Shown here in pieces: positions 1-9,148 of a DNA stretch of 56,548 bases. The notes beneath the pieces were generated by a model. That model worked only from the letters and a program-made list of their open reading frames with translations. It had not been told where the DNA came from and searched no databases. Within the stretch, counting starts at the first letter, position 1; every line of letters begins with the position of its first letter. The translations under genes were made by a program, and so were the position numbers. The stretch covers positions 1 to 56,548 of the forward strand of contig NZ_CALEFV010000019.1 of the NCBI RefSeq assembly GCF_937877005.1, in the 5' to 3' direction. The stretch comes from an uncultured Fibrobacter sp. (GTDB taxonomy: Bacteria > Fibrobacterota > Fibrobacteria > Fibrobacterales > Fibrobacteraceae).

Positions 1-2404
1 TGTCGAGCTTGTTCTGAACGCCGTCCAGCAAGTCCTTGTACTTTTCATCGGGGATAGAAAGTTCGCGAACGTAAAGATTCACGCCAGCCACGTTGATGCC
101 GCCGTTCAGGAGTTCGGCAGCGGCAAGCGTTGCAAGTTCCAGCTTCACGGACTGCAGGCTCTTTTCGAGGTTCTGCGTCTTGGCGAAGCTCTGCTGAATT
201 CTGTCAAGAACTTCGGCGTCCTTGCAGCGGAGCTGTTCGCGGAGGGCGGTCAAAATCTGCGTACCGGCGCGGAGCAGCGAGAGCGCGCCACGGCCAGAGA
301 CTGCTTCGATACGGCGCACACCAGCAGACACGCTGGATTCGCTGATAATCTTCACGAGGCCGATGTTACCGGTGTTCTGCACGTGCAAGCCACCGCAGAG
401 TTCCTTGGAGAATTCTTCGTTGCAGGCACCCATCTTCACCACACGGACTTCGTCGCCATACTTTTCGCCGAACAGAGCCATGGCACCGCTGGCCTTGGCT
501 TCGTCCACGCCCATCACCTGGGTGTTGACCGGCAGGCATTCCATGACCTTCGCGTTCACGATGTCTTCCACCTTCTGGATTTCGACCGCAGTCATCGCGT
601 TGAAGTGGCTGAAGTCGAAGCGGAGGAGTTCGTTGGAAACAAAGCTACCCTGCTGCTGCACATGAGTGCCGAGCACCTGGCGGAGAGCCGCCTGCAGCAA
701 GTGGGTGGCGGAGTGGTTCTTGCGGATGTCGTTACGGCGGTCGTTATCGACGGTGGCCATGAACACAGCGCCCATCGTCGTTTCGTTGGCGGTACCCTTC
801 TTCACCTTGCCACGGCAGAGGGCGGTGTCGTTCACCTTCACGGTGTCGAACACGTCAATTTCCAAATCAGCAGAAACCAGCGTTCCCTTGTCGCCAACCT
901 GGCCACCCATTTCAGCATAGAACGGAGAGGTTTCGAGCACTATGGAAAGCACGTCCTTGTCGACCCGCCAACGCACAACCTTCGTTTCGCAAGCGGAAAG
1001 TTCGTAGCCCACGAACTTGGTGCTTTCTTCGCTGTACTGCGTCCAGCCTTCGGTACCCATGGTGTTGATGCCCTGCTTCATGTTGGCGCGGGCACGGGCC
1101 TTCTGTTCTTCCATGCACTTGTTGTAGCCTTCTTCGTCAATCGTAAGGCCCTTTTCTTCGGCGAGGATGCCGGTGAGGTCCGGCGGGAATCCGTAGGTAT
1201 CGTAAAGCAGGAACACCTTGTCGCCCGGCACGGTTTTTGCACCGGCACCCAACTCCTGCACGATGCCGGCAAAGCGTTCGAGGCCAGCGTCGAGCGTGCG
1301 AATAAAGCTTTCTTCTTCGCTCTTGATCACGCTAGCAACGAATTCCTTGCGCTCGCGGATTTCCGGGAAGGCGTCGCCCATGGTATCGGCGAGCACCTGC
1401 ACCAACTTGTAGATAAAGGCTTCCTTCTGGCCGAGCAGGCGGGCAAAGCGGCTAGCGCGGCGCAGAATGCGGCGGAGCACGTAGCCACGGCCTTCGTTGC
1501 TCGGGAGTGCGCCATCGGCAATAGCAAAAGAAATCGCGCGGATGTGGTCAGCAATCACGCGGTGCGGGGTGCCGGCTTCGCCATCGTTGTACGGCACGCC
1601 ACTAAGTTCAGCAATCTTTGCAATAATCGGGGTGAACACGTCGGTGTCGTAGTTGCTGGTCTTGCCCTGCAGAATAGCGCAGATACGTTCGAAACCCATA
1701 CCGGTATCGACGTTCTTTGCCTTCAGCGGAATGAGGCTGCCGTCGCTCACGCGTTCGTACTGCATGAACACGTTATTCCAAATTTCAATGTAGCGGTCGT
1801 TTTCGCCGTTCACGCCCTTGATGGGGTCCTTGAAGGTTTCGGCCTGCGTGGCGAGGTCGCCGCGGTCGTAGTGGATTTCGGAGCAGGGGCCGCACGGACC
1901 GGTGTCGCCCATTTCCCAGAAGTTGGAGTGAGCGTCAAAGCGCATGATGCGGTCATCCGGGAGGCCGGACACGTCCTTCCAAATCTGCCAGGCTTCGTCA
2001 TCGTCCTGGTACACGGTCGCAAACAGGCGTTCCTTCGGGAGCTTCCACACTTCGGTCAAAAGTTCCCAGGCCCAGGCGATGGCTTCTTTCTTGTAGTAGT
2101 CGCCGAAGCTCCAGTTGCCGAGCATCTCGAAGAAGGTGTGGTGGTAGTTGTCGCGACCCACCACGTCGAGGTCGTTGTGCTTACCGGACACGCGGAGGCA
2201 CTTCTGGCTGTTGCATGCGCGCTTCCAGCCCTTCGGATTGTCGCCCAGGAAGATTGCCTTGAACTGGTTCATGCCCGCGTTCGTGAACATGAGCGTCGGG
2301 TCGTCATGCGGAACCACCGGCGAAGAACGCACAAAGAGGTGGCCCTTGGATTCAAAGAACTTGATGAAAGATTCGCGCACCTGCGCAGAAGTCATAGTAG
2401 GCAT
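1..2404 (-). CDS. alaS: Alanine--tRNA ligase, C-terminus cut by the window edge
   Basis: Charges tRNA-Ala with alanine in the cytoplasm. I read it on the minus strand from the ATG at 2404 (MPTMTSAQVRESF); an alternative ATG lies three codons in. Class II catalytic core at the N-terminus includes HDDPTLMFTNAGMNQFK near residue 30. The editing/zinc module is visible: NHSATHLL (HxxxH) near residue 563 and ELCGGLH near residue 667. About 801 codons are present, against roughly 870-880 for the family, so the end of the C-Ala domain lies beyond position 1. A TAAATTTA box lies 25 nt upstream of the start (2430-2437). Identification is secure. Confidence 0.96.
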   Translation of the reverse strand, partial: MPTMTSAQVRESFIKFFESKGHLFVRSSPVVPHDDPTLMFTNAGMNQFKAIFLGDNPKGWKRACNSQKCLRVSGKHNDLDVVGRDNYHHTFFEMLGNWSFGDYYKKEAIAWAWELLTEVWKLPKERLFATVYQDDDEAWQIWKDVSGLPDDRIMRFDAHSNFWEMGDTGPCGPCSEIHYDRGDLATQAETFKDPIKGVNGENDRYIEIWNNVFMQYERVSDGSLIPLKAKNVDTGMGFERICAILQGKTSNYDTDVFTPIIAKIAELSGVPYNDGEAGTPHRVIADHIRAISFAIADGALPSNEGRGYVLRRILRRASRFARLLGQKEAFIYKLVQVLADTMGDAFPEIRERKEFVASVIKSEEESFIRTLDAGLERFAGIVQELGAGAKTVPGDKVFLLYDTYGFPPDLTGILAEEKGLTIDEEGYNKCMEEQKARARANMKQGINTMGTEGWTQYSEESTKFVGYELSACETKVVRWRVDKDVLSIVLETSPFYAEMGGQVGDKGTLVSADLEIDVFDTVKVNDTALCRGKVKKGTANETTMGAVFMATVDNDRRNDIRKNHSATHLLQAALRQVLGTHVQQQGSFVSNELLRFDFSHFNAMTAVEIQKVEDIVNAKVMECLPVNTQVMGVDEAKASGAMALFGEKYGDEVRVVKMGACNEEFSKELCGGLHVQNTGNIGLVKIISESSVSAGVRRIEAVSGRGALSLLRAGTQILTALREQLRCKDAEVLDRIQQSFAKTQNLEKSLQSVKLELATLAAAELLNGGINVAGVNLYVRELSIPDEKYKDLLDGVQNKLD

Positions 2405-2694
2405 AATGTGTCCCTTTTATTTTCGGGGGTAAATTTAGAAATTTTTTATTATCCGCACCTACGGAGCTTACCTAAAGCCCGAAGTTCTCACGATACAATT
2501 TCATAACTCATTGACAGATGCAGAATTAGGAAGTTCTTAGTAAAAAAGGGCAAATTACAAAAGCGGAATATAGTGTTTCCAAACCCTTTGGGCGAGTACC
2601 CTTATTTTCTATATTATCAGTACAAATAAGAACAAGCAACAGAAGACTCGGCCGCCCAAGTTTATGGCGTTGGAACGCCGAGCAAAGAGGAATC
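2405..2694. promoter_or_regulatory. Divergent alaS/pflB intergenic region
   Basis: About 290 bases between divergent genes. On the minus side a TAAATTTA box (2430-2437) precedes alaS. On the plus side an AT-rich TATATTAT (2610-2617) could be the -10 region of pflB; the best upstream hexamer (TTTGGG, 2587-2592, 17-nt spacer) is weak. Just before the pflB ribosome binding site there is a short 5'-UTR hairpin, GGCGT-TGGA-ACGCC (2666-2679). No Fnr-like or other known operator was recognised. The promoter assignments are inference. Confidence 0.35.
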
Positions 2695-4953
2695 ATGATT
2701 AACGCATGGAACGGCTTTACCGGCGGACTCTGGCAAAGCGAAATTAATGTCCGCGACTTTATTCAGCGCAACTACACGGCATACGACGGAGACAAATCGT
2801 TCCTCGCAGGTCCGACCGACGCCACCCAGAAGCTGTGGGACGAACTGCAGAGCCTGCAGGCCGAAGAACGCCGGCACGACGGCGTGCTGGACATGGATAC
2901 CGACATTGTCTCCACCATCACGAGCCACAAGCCGGGCTACATCAACGAACGACTCAAGGACCTGGAAAAGGTCGTGGGTCTGCAAACCGACAAGCCGCTC
3001 AAGCGCGCCTTCATGCCGTTCGGCGGCATCAAGATGGCGGAAGAAGCTTGCCAGCAGTACGGCTACAAGCCGAACGCCGACCTCCACAAGATCTTTACTG
3101 AATACCACAAGACGCACAACCAGGGCGTGTTCGACTGCTACACTCCCGAAATTCGCGCCGTCCGCAAGGCGCACTTGCTCACGGGCCTCCCGGACACTTA
3201 TGGTCGCGGACGTATCGTGGGCGACTATCGCCGCGTAGCTCTTTACGGTATCGACTACATCATCAAGCAGAAGCAGAACGATCTCGCCCACGTGGGCGAC
3301 GGCACCATGACCGACGACGTAATCCGCCTTCGCGAAGAAGTGGCCGAACAGATCCGCGCCCTGCAGCAAATGAAGGTGATGGCCGCAAGCTACGGTTTCG
3401 ACATTTCCGAACCGGCAACCAACGCCCACGAAGCTTTCCAGTGGCTCTACTTCGGCTACCTCGCCGCCATCAAGACTCAGAACGGCGCCGCCATGAGCGT
3501 GGGCCGTATTTCCACCTTCCTCGACATCTATATCGAACGCGACCTCAAGAACGGCACTCTCACCGAAACCGAAGCCCAGGAACTGGTGGACCACATGGTC
3601 ATGAAGTTCCGCATGGTGAAGTTCGCCCGTATCGAAAGCTACAACCAGCTCTTCAGCGGCGACCCGGTGTGGGCCACCCTCGAAGTGGGCGGCATGGGCC
3701 AGGACGGACGTTCCATGGTCACCAAGAACGATTTCCGCTTCTTGCACACGCTTGAAAACATGGGCCCTTCTCCGGAGCCGAACCTCACGGTGCTCTACAC
3801 CAAGCGCCTGCCCGAAAACTTCAAGGAATACGCCGCCTACATTTCCGTGACGACCAGTTCCATCCAGTACGAGAACGACGACGTGATGCGTCCCATCTGG
3901 GGTGACGACTACAGCATCTGCTGCTGCGTGTCCGCAACGCAGACCGGCAAGGAAATGCAGTTCTTCGGTGCCCGCGCAAACCTCGCCAAAGCCCTCCTCT
4001 ACGCCATCAACGGCGGCAAGGACGAAAAGGGCGGACTGGTGCCCGGCATGCAGATCGGACCGGAGCTCGCGCCGATTACGAGCGAATACCTCGACTACGA
4101 TGAAGTGATGCACAAGTACGACATCATGCTGGAATGGCTCGCAGGGATCTACGTGAACACGCTGAACCTGATCCACTACATGCACGACAAGTACTACTAC
4201 GAAGCCGCGGAACTCGCCCTCATCGATACCGATGTACGCCGCACGTTTGCAACAGGTATCGCAGGCTTCAGCCACGTGGTAGATAGCCTTTCTGCCATCA
4301 AGTACGCCAAGGTGAAGGTGGTCCGCGGTGACGACGGCCTTGCCAAGGACTTCGTGGTGAAGGGAGATTTCCCCAAGTACGGTAACGACGACGACCGCGC
4401 CGACGAAATCGCCGTGTGGCTGTTGAAGGAATTCATCGCGAAGATCAAGAAGCACCACACCTACCGTAACGCAGAACCCACTACTTCTATCCTTACGATT
4501 ACCAGTAACGTGGTGTACGGAAAGGCCACCGGAGCGCTCCCCGACGGACGCCCGGCAAACGCCCCGTTCGCTCCCGGTGCAAACCCGAGCTACGGCGCCG
4601 AAAAGAACGGCTTGCTTGCATCGCTCAACTCTGTCGCGAAGCTCCCGTACGAATACGCGCTGGACGGCATCAGCAACACGCAGACCATCAGCCCGAACGC
4701 CCTCGGCCACAGCGACGACGAACGCGCCCAGAAGCTCGTAACCGTGATGGATGGTTACTTCGCCCAGGGAGCCCACCACCTGAACGTGAACGTGTTCGGC
4801 GTGGAAAAGTTGCTCGACGCTCAGGCACACCCGGAAAAGCCCGAATATGCGAACTTCACCATCCGCGTTTCTGGCTACGCAGTCAAGTTCCTCTCTTTGA
4901 CAAAGGAACAGCAGGACGACGTCATCAGCCGTACCTGCCACGGCACGCTGTAA
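2695..4953 (+). CDS. pflB: Formate C-acetyltransferase (pyruvate formate-lyase)
   Basis: Glycyl-radical enzyme converting pyruvate and CoA to acetyl-CoA and formate; key step of anaerobic mixed-acid fermentation in the cytoplasm. 752 residues, close to E. coli PflB (760). The adjacent catalytic cysteines lie in SICCCVSATQTGKEMQFFGA, where the family has a CC pair; three cysteines in a row occur here. The glycine-radical site is TIRVSGYAV near the C-terminus, followed by a typical tail (RTCHGTL). Clear ribosome binding site AAAGAGGAATC before ATG. The activating enzyme PflA, needed to install the radical, is not in this window. A strong terminator follows at once, so it is probably monocistronic. 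ackA at 46.5 kb belongs to the same fermentation route. Confidence 0.97.
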   Translation: MINAWNGFTGGLWQSEINVRDFIQRNYTAYDGDKSFLAGPTDATQKLWDELQSLQAEERRHDGVLDMDTDIVSTITSHKPGYINERLKDLEKVVGLQTDKPLKRAFMPFGGIKMAEEACQQYGYKPNADLHKIFTEYHKTHNQGVFDCYTPEIRAVRKAHLLTGLPDTYGRGRIVGDYRRVALYGIDYIIKQKQNDLAHVGDGTMTDDVIRLREEVAEQIRALQQMKVMAASYGFDISEPATNAHEAFQWLYFGYLAAIKTQNGAAMSVGRISTFLDIYIERDLKNGTLTETEAQELVDHMVMKFRMVKFARIESYNQLFSGDPVWATLEVGGMGQDGRSMVTKNDFRFLHTLENMGPSPEPNLTVLYTKRLPENFKEYAAYISVTTSSIQYENDDVMRPIWGDDYSICCCVSATQTGKEMQFFGARANLAKALLYAINGGKDEKGGLVPGMQIGPELAPITSEYLDYDEVMHKYDIMLEWLAGIYVNTLNLIHYMHDKYYYEAAELALIDTDVRRTFATGIAGFSHVVDSLSAIKYAKVKVVRGDDGLAKDFVVKGDFPKYGNDDDRADEIAVWLLKEFIAKIKKHHTYRNAEPTTSILTITSNVVYGKATGALPDGRPANAPFAPGANPSYGAEKNGLLASLNSVAKLPYEYALDGISNTQTISPNALGHSDDERAQKLVTVMDGYFAQGAHHLNVNVFGVEKLLDAQAHPEKPEYANFTIRVSGYAVKFLSLTKEQQDDVISRTCHGTL

Positions 4954-4972
4954 TCGCGATAGAAGAACTAAC

Positions 4973-5006
4973 GAAAAACGCTCCGGAATTCCGGAGCGTT
5001 TTTTTT
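4973..5006 (+). terminator. Intrinsic terminator after pflB
   Basis: Perfect palindrome ACGCTCCGGAATTCCGGAGCGT (4978-4999) followed by a run of eight T, 20-50 bases after the pflB stop. A-rich left flank may allow weak action on the opposite strand too. Confidence 0.9.
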
Positions 5007-5044
5007 GATTTTATGGAGGAGAACAAGAACTATATCAGGAAAGT

Positions 5045-6091
5045 TTAGCCCGGTTCACGAGTCATCATCAACTTGCAGTAGCCATCTTCCACGACTACGT
5101 TGAACGGATCCAGTTCGACTCGTTCCATTTCCCAGTTACCCTTCGCCCAATGTTCCGACAGACTTGTGCCGTCAAAATCATCCTGCCACAACTGGGTAAA
5201 GCCCTTCGTAGATTCGTCATAGGAATACACGCGAACATAGTCAATCCACTGAACCTGAGGCCCGGCAGCGAGTTCTTCACCCGTGAAGCGACCAACCCAG
5301 CCAGCGCTCTTCGACGCCCAAAGATTAAAGCGGAGAGACTGCTGTTCAGTCAGGAACGCGACCTGATCGGCATCGGCATGCGTGCCACGAGCCATACCAA
5401 GCGTATCGCGACGGATTTCCACGCTGTCTATTTCCCAGGCGACATATTCCGGAGTCCAGACAATCGCGAACAAGTGGAAGTCTTCGGTTGCATCGAATCC
5501 GAAGTCATGCAGGGGCTTGCTTTCGGAAGCGGTAGTCGACTTGATGCTCGGATCGGCTTCACGGGTTATGATATTGGACTGCCACATCGTACCGCCCTTT
5601 CCGAGAACTTCGATGTCGATTTCGTTCCAAGGCTCAACGCCCTTTTCCCAAGAATTATCATAATAGAGGAACATGGAACTTACAGAACCCGGAATCGAAA
5701 CCATCTTCATGCGGGCCTCGAAACGACCGTACTTGAACTGATCCTTACCGGTAAGTTCCGCACCATAATAGACATACGTCACATTAGGGTTTTCAACCGG
5801 CGTAGTCGGATCTGTTACGGGATCAGTCACAGGGTCCGTAGGCACGCTTGCACTGGTATCCGTCTGATCCGTAGTGGAAGCCGTTGTATCTGCTAGAGTA
5901 GAATCGGTCATATTTTCCGTTGATTCTGTCTGCTGCCCAGGATCTGCAGCCGGATCAACACCGGGAACCGCAGTCGTGTCTGCCACAGGTTCGGAAGTCG
6001 GTGCTGCAGGAGCCGTAGCAGAGTTGCCATCATCGGAGCACGCGGCAAACAAGGCCAGCGCGATAATCGGTAAAAGGAGTTTCGTCTTCAT
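5045..6091 (-). CDS. Circularly permuted GH16 beta-glucanase, lipoprotein
   Basis: Likely hydrolyses mixed-linkage beta-1,3-1,4-glucan at the cell surface. N-terminal lipoprotein signal with cysteine at residue 18 (LFAACSDD), then a Thr/Asp/Pro-rich linker to about residue 103, then the GH16 domain. The catalytic motif ExDxE is at residues 157-161 (WNEIDIEVLG). Domain blocks are in the permuted order of the F. succinogenes lichenase: the block with YGRFEARMKM, the catalytic motif and GLRFNLW-like sequence (QSLRFNLWASKSAGWVG) comes first, and the block normally N-terminal in GH16 (LWQDDFDGTSLSEHW) is at the C-terminus (about 297-348). Unlike that enzyme it has a lipid anchor and an N-terminal rather than a C-terminal linker. 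A TATATTTA box lies 23 nt before the ATG. Substrate is inferred from family resemblance. Confidence 0.88.
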   Translation of the reverse strand: MKTKLLLPIIALALFAACSDDGNSATAPAAPTSEPVADTTAVPGVDPAADPGQQTESTENMTDSTLADTTASTTDQTDTSASVPTDPVTDPVTDPTTPVENPNVTYVYYGAELTGKDQFKYGRFEARMKMVSIPGSVSSMFLYYDNSWEKGVEPWNEIDIEVLGKGGTMWQSNIITREADPSIKSTTASESKPLHDFGFDATEDFHLFAIVWTPEYVAWEIDSVEIRRDTLGMARGTHADADQVAFLTEQQSLRFNLWASKSAGWVGRFTGEELAAGPQVQWIDYVRVYSYDESTKGFTQLWQDDFDGTSLSEHWAKGNWEMERVELDPFNVVVEDGYCKLMMTREPG

Positions 6092-6210
6092 GATATACCT
6101 CTTTTCTTTGTTTTTAAATATACCTCGCTTCAGGAGTCTGCGTTAGCGTTCAAAATGCAAATTTGACACGCATGTATCAACCGTATCAATTCTTATGCAA
6201 AAGACCTGTA

Positions 6211-6239
6211 AGCAAAGCCCCCGGCATCATGTCGGGGGC
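6211..6239 (-). terminator. Hairpin terminator of the pilT-pilC operon
   Basis: Arms 6217-6226 and 6230-6239 (GCCCCCGGCA / TGTCGGGGGC, one G-T pair). Read on the minus strand the hairpin is followed by TTTGCTT, a weak T-tract, about 30 bases past the pilC stop. Confidence 0.65.
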
Positions 6240-6269
6240 CTCATTTACATTGTACAAGGAAAGAGATTA

Positions 6270-7478
6270 CTACGCCGCCCCGGTAACAGCATCGCCCATG
6301 GAGAACATCGGCATATACATAGCGACGAGAAGACCACCGACGGTACCACCGAGGAACACGATAATCAAGGGTTCCATCATGCCGACAACCGCATCCACGG
6401 CGGCATCCACTTCTTCGTCGTAGAAGTCCGCGAGTTTCAGAAGCATGCCGCCCAAGTTACCGGTTTTTTCGCCCACGCCCGTCATCTGGACAACCATCGG
6501 CGGAAAAATTCCCACTTCGGTCATGGGGTCTGCAATGCTCTTACCACCAGCAATACCGATAGCGATCTTGTTGATGGCGCGCTCAACAACCTTGTTGTTC
6601 ACCGTCGAAGCAACCACCTTCAAAGAATCCATGATGGACACGCCCGCATTCAAAAGAGTTCCGAGAGTACGGGCGAAGCTTGCCGTGGCAGACTTAATCT
6701 GGAGGTCTCCCAACTTGGGCACCTTTAGCATGAAACCATCCCACGCAAACTTTAGTTTAGGAACCTTCATGCACATCTTAAAGCCGACTATCAGCATAAT
6801 CACCATAATAATCAAAATAAGAGCATGATCACGCAAAAAATCAGAAATGGCCATCACAGCCAATGTCGGCCCCGGAAGTTCCGCATTCAACTGTTCAAAC
6901 TGTTCAGCAAATGTCGGTACCACAAACGTCATAAGGGCAATCACCACCAAGGTACCCACGATAACAAGCATTACCGGGTAGGTCAAAGCCTTTTTCACTT
7001 TGCGCTTCAGACGTTCCTGGTTTTCAAGCGTATCGGCCAAACGCGCCAAGATGCCATCCAAAATACCACCCGCTTCGCCAGCAGCAACCATGTTCGTATA
7101 AAGGGAACTAAAAACCTTCGGATGCTGCGAGAGCGCATCGGCAAGCGACGAACCACCATTAATGGACTGCGTTATCTTGTGAATCACATTCTTGAGTTCA
7201 GGATTTTCACACTGAGCTTCCAGAATGTTCAGACACTGCAACATCGGCAGACCGGCAGAACTCATCGAGGAGAACATACGCGTAAAGCGAGCGATATCAG
7301 CATGCTTGATACCCGATCCAATCTTAATCTTGATTTCGGTCGGTTTCTTCTTGAGGCTCACAATGACCAAGCGACGACGCAGCAACAAGGCTTCCGCTTC
7401 AGCCTTGTCCTTCGCTTCTAGTGAGCCCTCAAAGTTATTACCTTGAGCATTGGTCGCTTTATACAGGAACTCTGCCAT
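6270..7478 (-). CDS. pilC: Type IV pilus inner-membrane protein PilC / GspF family
   Basis: Inner-membrane platform protein of type IV pilus or type II secretion machines; couples the cytoplasmic ATPases to pilin assembly and retraction. 402 residues, normal for the family, with two T2SSF repeats: FTRMFSSMSSAGLPMLQCL (about 65-85) and FARTLGTLLNAGVSIMDSL (about 268-286). Three membrane segments: about 170-190, about 218-238, and the C-terminus (IIVFLGGTVGGLLVAMYMP). Only 3 bases separate it from pilT upstream, so they form an operon. The extension ATPase PilB, the pilins and the secretin are not in the window. Confidence 0.93.
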   Translation of the reverse strand: MAEFLYKATNAQGNNFEGSLEAKDKAEAEALLLRRRLVIVSLKKKPTEIKIKIGSGIKHADIARFTRMFSSMSSAGLPMLQCLNILEAQCENPELKNVIHKITQSINGGSSLADALSQHPKVFSSLYTNMVAAGEAGGILDGILARLADTLENQERLKRKVKKALTYPVMLVIVGTLVVIALMTFVVPTFAEQFEQLNAELPGPTLAVMAISDFLRDHALILIIMVIMLIVGFKMCMKVPKLKFAWDGFMLKVPKLGDLQIKSATASFARTLGTLLNAGVSIMDSLKVVASTVNNKVVERAINKIAIGIAGGKSIADPMTEVGIFPPMVVQMTGVGEKTGNLGGMLLKLADFYDEEVDAAVDAVVGMMEPLIIVFLGGTVGGLLVAMYMPMFSMGDAVTGAA

Positions 7479-7481
7479 AGA

Positions 7482-8549
7482 CTAAACACCTTCCTTCACG
7501 AACATCTGTTCAAGCTGATCGGGACTCGGAGAACGAGCAAGGGCATCGAAACGGTCCACCTTGTGCTGTCTTACCAAGTCACACAGGCACATATTCATGG
7601 TATTCATACCGAACTTCTGACCAATTTCAATCATGGATTCGATCTGATGGACCTTGTCATCACGAATCAGCGCACGAATACCAGGCGTCACGTTCATCAC
7701 TTCGTAGGCCATGACACGGCCACCGCCAATTTTCGGCATCAAGGTCTGGCATATCACACCCTGCAACACAAACGAGAGCTGGGTACGCACAGTCTGCTGT
7801 TCACCCTTCGGGAAAGCATCCACCACGCGGTTGATGGTCTGCACACATGAGTTAGTATGGAGCGTTGCAAAAGCCAAGTGACCGGTTTCTGCAATAGTTA
7901 ATGCAGCTCGAATCGTTTCCAAGTCACGCATTTCGCCGATGAGCACCACGTCCGGGTCCTGACGCAAAGCCATCTTAAGCGCCTGGGCAAAGCTGTTGGT
8001 ATCGCTACCCACTTCGCGCTGGTTAATCATGCAGCCCTGATGCTTATGCAAGAATTCGATCGGATCTTCGACCGTCAGGATATGGTCATGACGTTCCTTG
8101 TTGATTTTGTCGATCATGGCAGCCAGCGTCGTCGACTTACCCGAACCCGTCGCCCCCGTCACGAGCACAAGGCCCGAGGGACGAGTCGTAAATTCGGCCA
8201 TAATTTTCGGAAGGCCTAGATCCTTAAAGGTCTTAATTTCAAGCGGAATGATACGCAAGGCAAGCGCAACACAGCCTCGCTGCAAATAGGCGTTCGCACG
8301 GAAACGAGCGAGGTTTGCGATACCGAAGGAAAAGTCGCACTCCTTCTGCTGTTCGAAAGTCTTTTTCTGGCCTTCGTTCATTAGACTATAAGTCATGCGC
8401 ATCGTCTCGTCCGGTTTCAGCTTTTCTTCGCCAATGGGCGTCAATTTACCGGAAAGACGAATAAGCGGAGGAGAACCTGCCGTAATATGCAAGTCAGAAG
8501 CTCCTCGTTGAACCATTTCAGAAAGCAAATCTTGAATATTGTATGCCAT
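7482..8549 (-). CDS. pilT: Twitching motility / pilus retraction ATPase PilT
   Basis: Hexameric cytoplasmic ATPase that powers retraction of type IV pili. 355 residues. Walker A GATGSGKST at about 132-140; Asp-box ILTVEDPIEF; Walker B DVVLIGEMRDLETI, whose GEMRDLETI is the form typical of PilT rather than PilB; His-box TGHLAFATLHTN. No N-terminal extension as in PilB and no zinc-binding cysteines of the PilB C-terminus, both favouring PilT. First gene of the pilT-pilC operon. Confidence 0.94.
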   Translation of the reverse strand: MAYNIQDLLSEMVQRGASDLHITAGSPPLIRLSGKLTPIGEEKLKPDETMRMTYSLMNEGQKKTFEQQKECDFSFGIANLARFRANAYLQRGCVALALRIIPLEIKTFKDLGLPKIMAEFTTRPSGLVLVTGATGSGKSTTLAAMIDKINKERHDHILTVEDPIEFLHKHQGCMINQREVGSDTNSFAQALKMALRQDPDVVLIGEMRDLETIRAALTIAETGHLAFATLHTNSCVQTINRVVDAFPKGEQQTVRTQLSFVLQGVICQTLMPKIGGGRVMAYEVMNVTPGIRALIRDDKVHQIESMIEIGQKFGMNTMNMCLCDLVRQHKVDRFDALARSPSPDQLEQMFVKEGV

Positions 8550-8633
8550 GCTAAAGAATATAACTTAAATCACGGCATTTTTTACATTGAATTTCCGCTT
8601 TTTTCATAAAAAACACTATTTTAAGGCTACAAA

Positions 8634-9131
8634 ATGGAACACAAGCCCCTTTTAAGCGCCATCATCTGTAGCATTTTCCTTGCAGCCTGCGGACAAGGCT
8701 CCTTTCAAGCCGTTCCTCAAAAAATCGCCGATTTTAAGGGGCACTTGGTCAACGGAGAAATTTCCAGCTATCAGATCGAAAAGGGAAAGGCGACGCTCGT
8801 CGTCCTCACCGCCTCATGGTGCCCCGGTTGCAGAAACGAACTTCCGCACCTCAAGAAACTGGACAACGAATTCAGCGAAAAGGGGTTCAAGATCTTACTC
8901 ATTAGCGAGGACGACTCTCCCCGAATCGCGGCACGATACAACAAGGCAAGCGGAATCACCTGGACAACATTCCATTGGAATTACGATATCATGAACACTC
9001 TCGGCAACCCGGGGGTCATTCCCGTAAGTTACCTTATAAACGCACAGGACAGCATTGTCAAGGTCAATGTCGGCGAATTCAGCGAAAAAGAAATGAGATC
9101 GCTCATCGGGAAATTAGTCAATAGTCCTTAG
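8634..9131 (+). CDS. Thioredoxin-like lipoprotein (TlpA/ResA family)
   Basis: Probable membrane-anchored periplasmic thiol-disulfide oxidoreductase. Lipoprotein signal with cysteine 19 (IFLAACGQG), then a thioredoxin fold with the redox motif WCPGC (Cys63, Cys66). The Pro-Gly between the cysteines and the later cis-proline region (NPGVIPVSYLI) are typical of TlpA/ResA. Ribosome binding site AAGG about 8 bases before the ATG. Single-gene unit, convergent with epmA with 17 bases between stops and no visible terminator. Client proteins cannot be told from context. Confidence 0.85.
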   Translation: MEHKPLLSAIICSIFLAACGQGSFQAVPQKIADFKGHLVNGEISSYQIEKGKATLVVLTASWCPGCRNELPHLKKLDNEFSEKGFKILLISEDDSPRIAARYNKASGITWTTFHWNYDIMNTLGNPGVIPVSYLINAQDSIVKVNVGEFSEKEMRSLIGKLVNSP

Positions 9132-9148
9132 CAACCAGAAGACTTCAT

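Noticed and set aside
383..2506. Long open frame of 707 codons antisense to alaS
   Set aside because: Its product is His/Val/Ala-rich low-information sequence without domains, while the opposite strand encodes a clear AlaS. Such antisense frames arise from the strong C/G bias at third codon positions.
2662..4941. Open frame of 759 codons antisense to pflB
   Set aside because: Complete shadow of pflB with no family resemblance, no RBS and no signal sequence.
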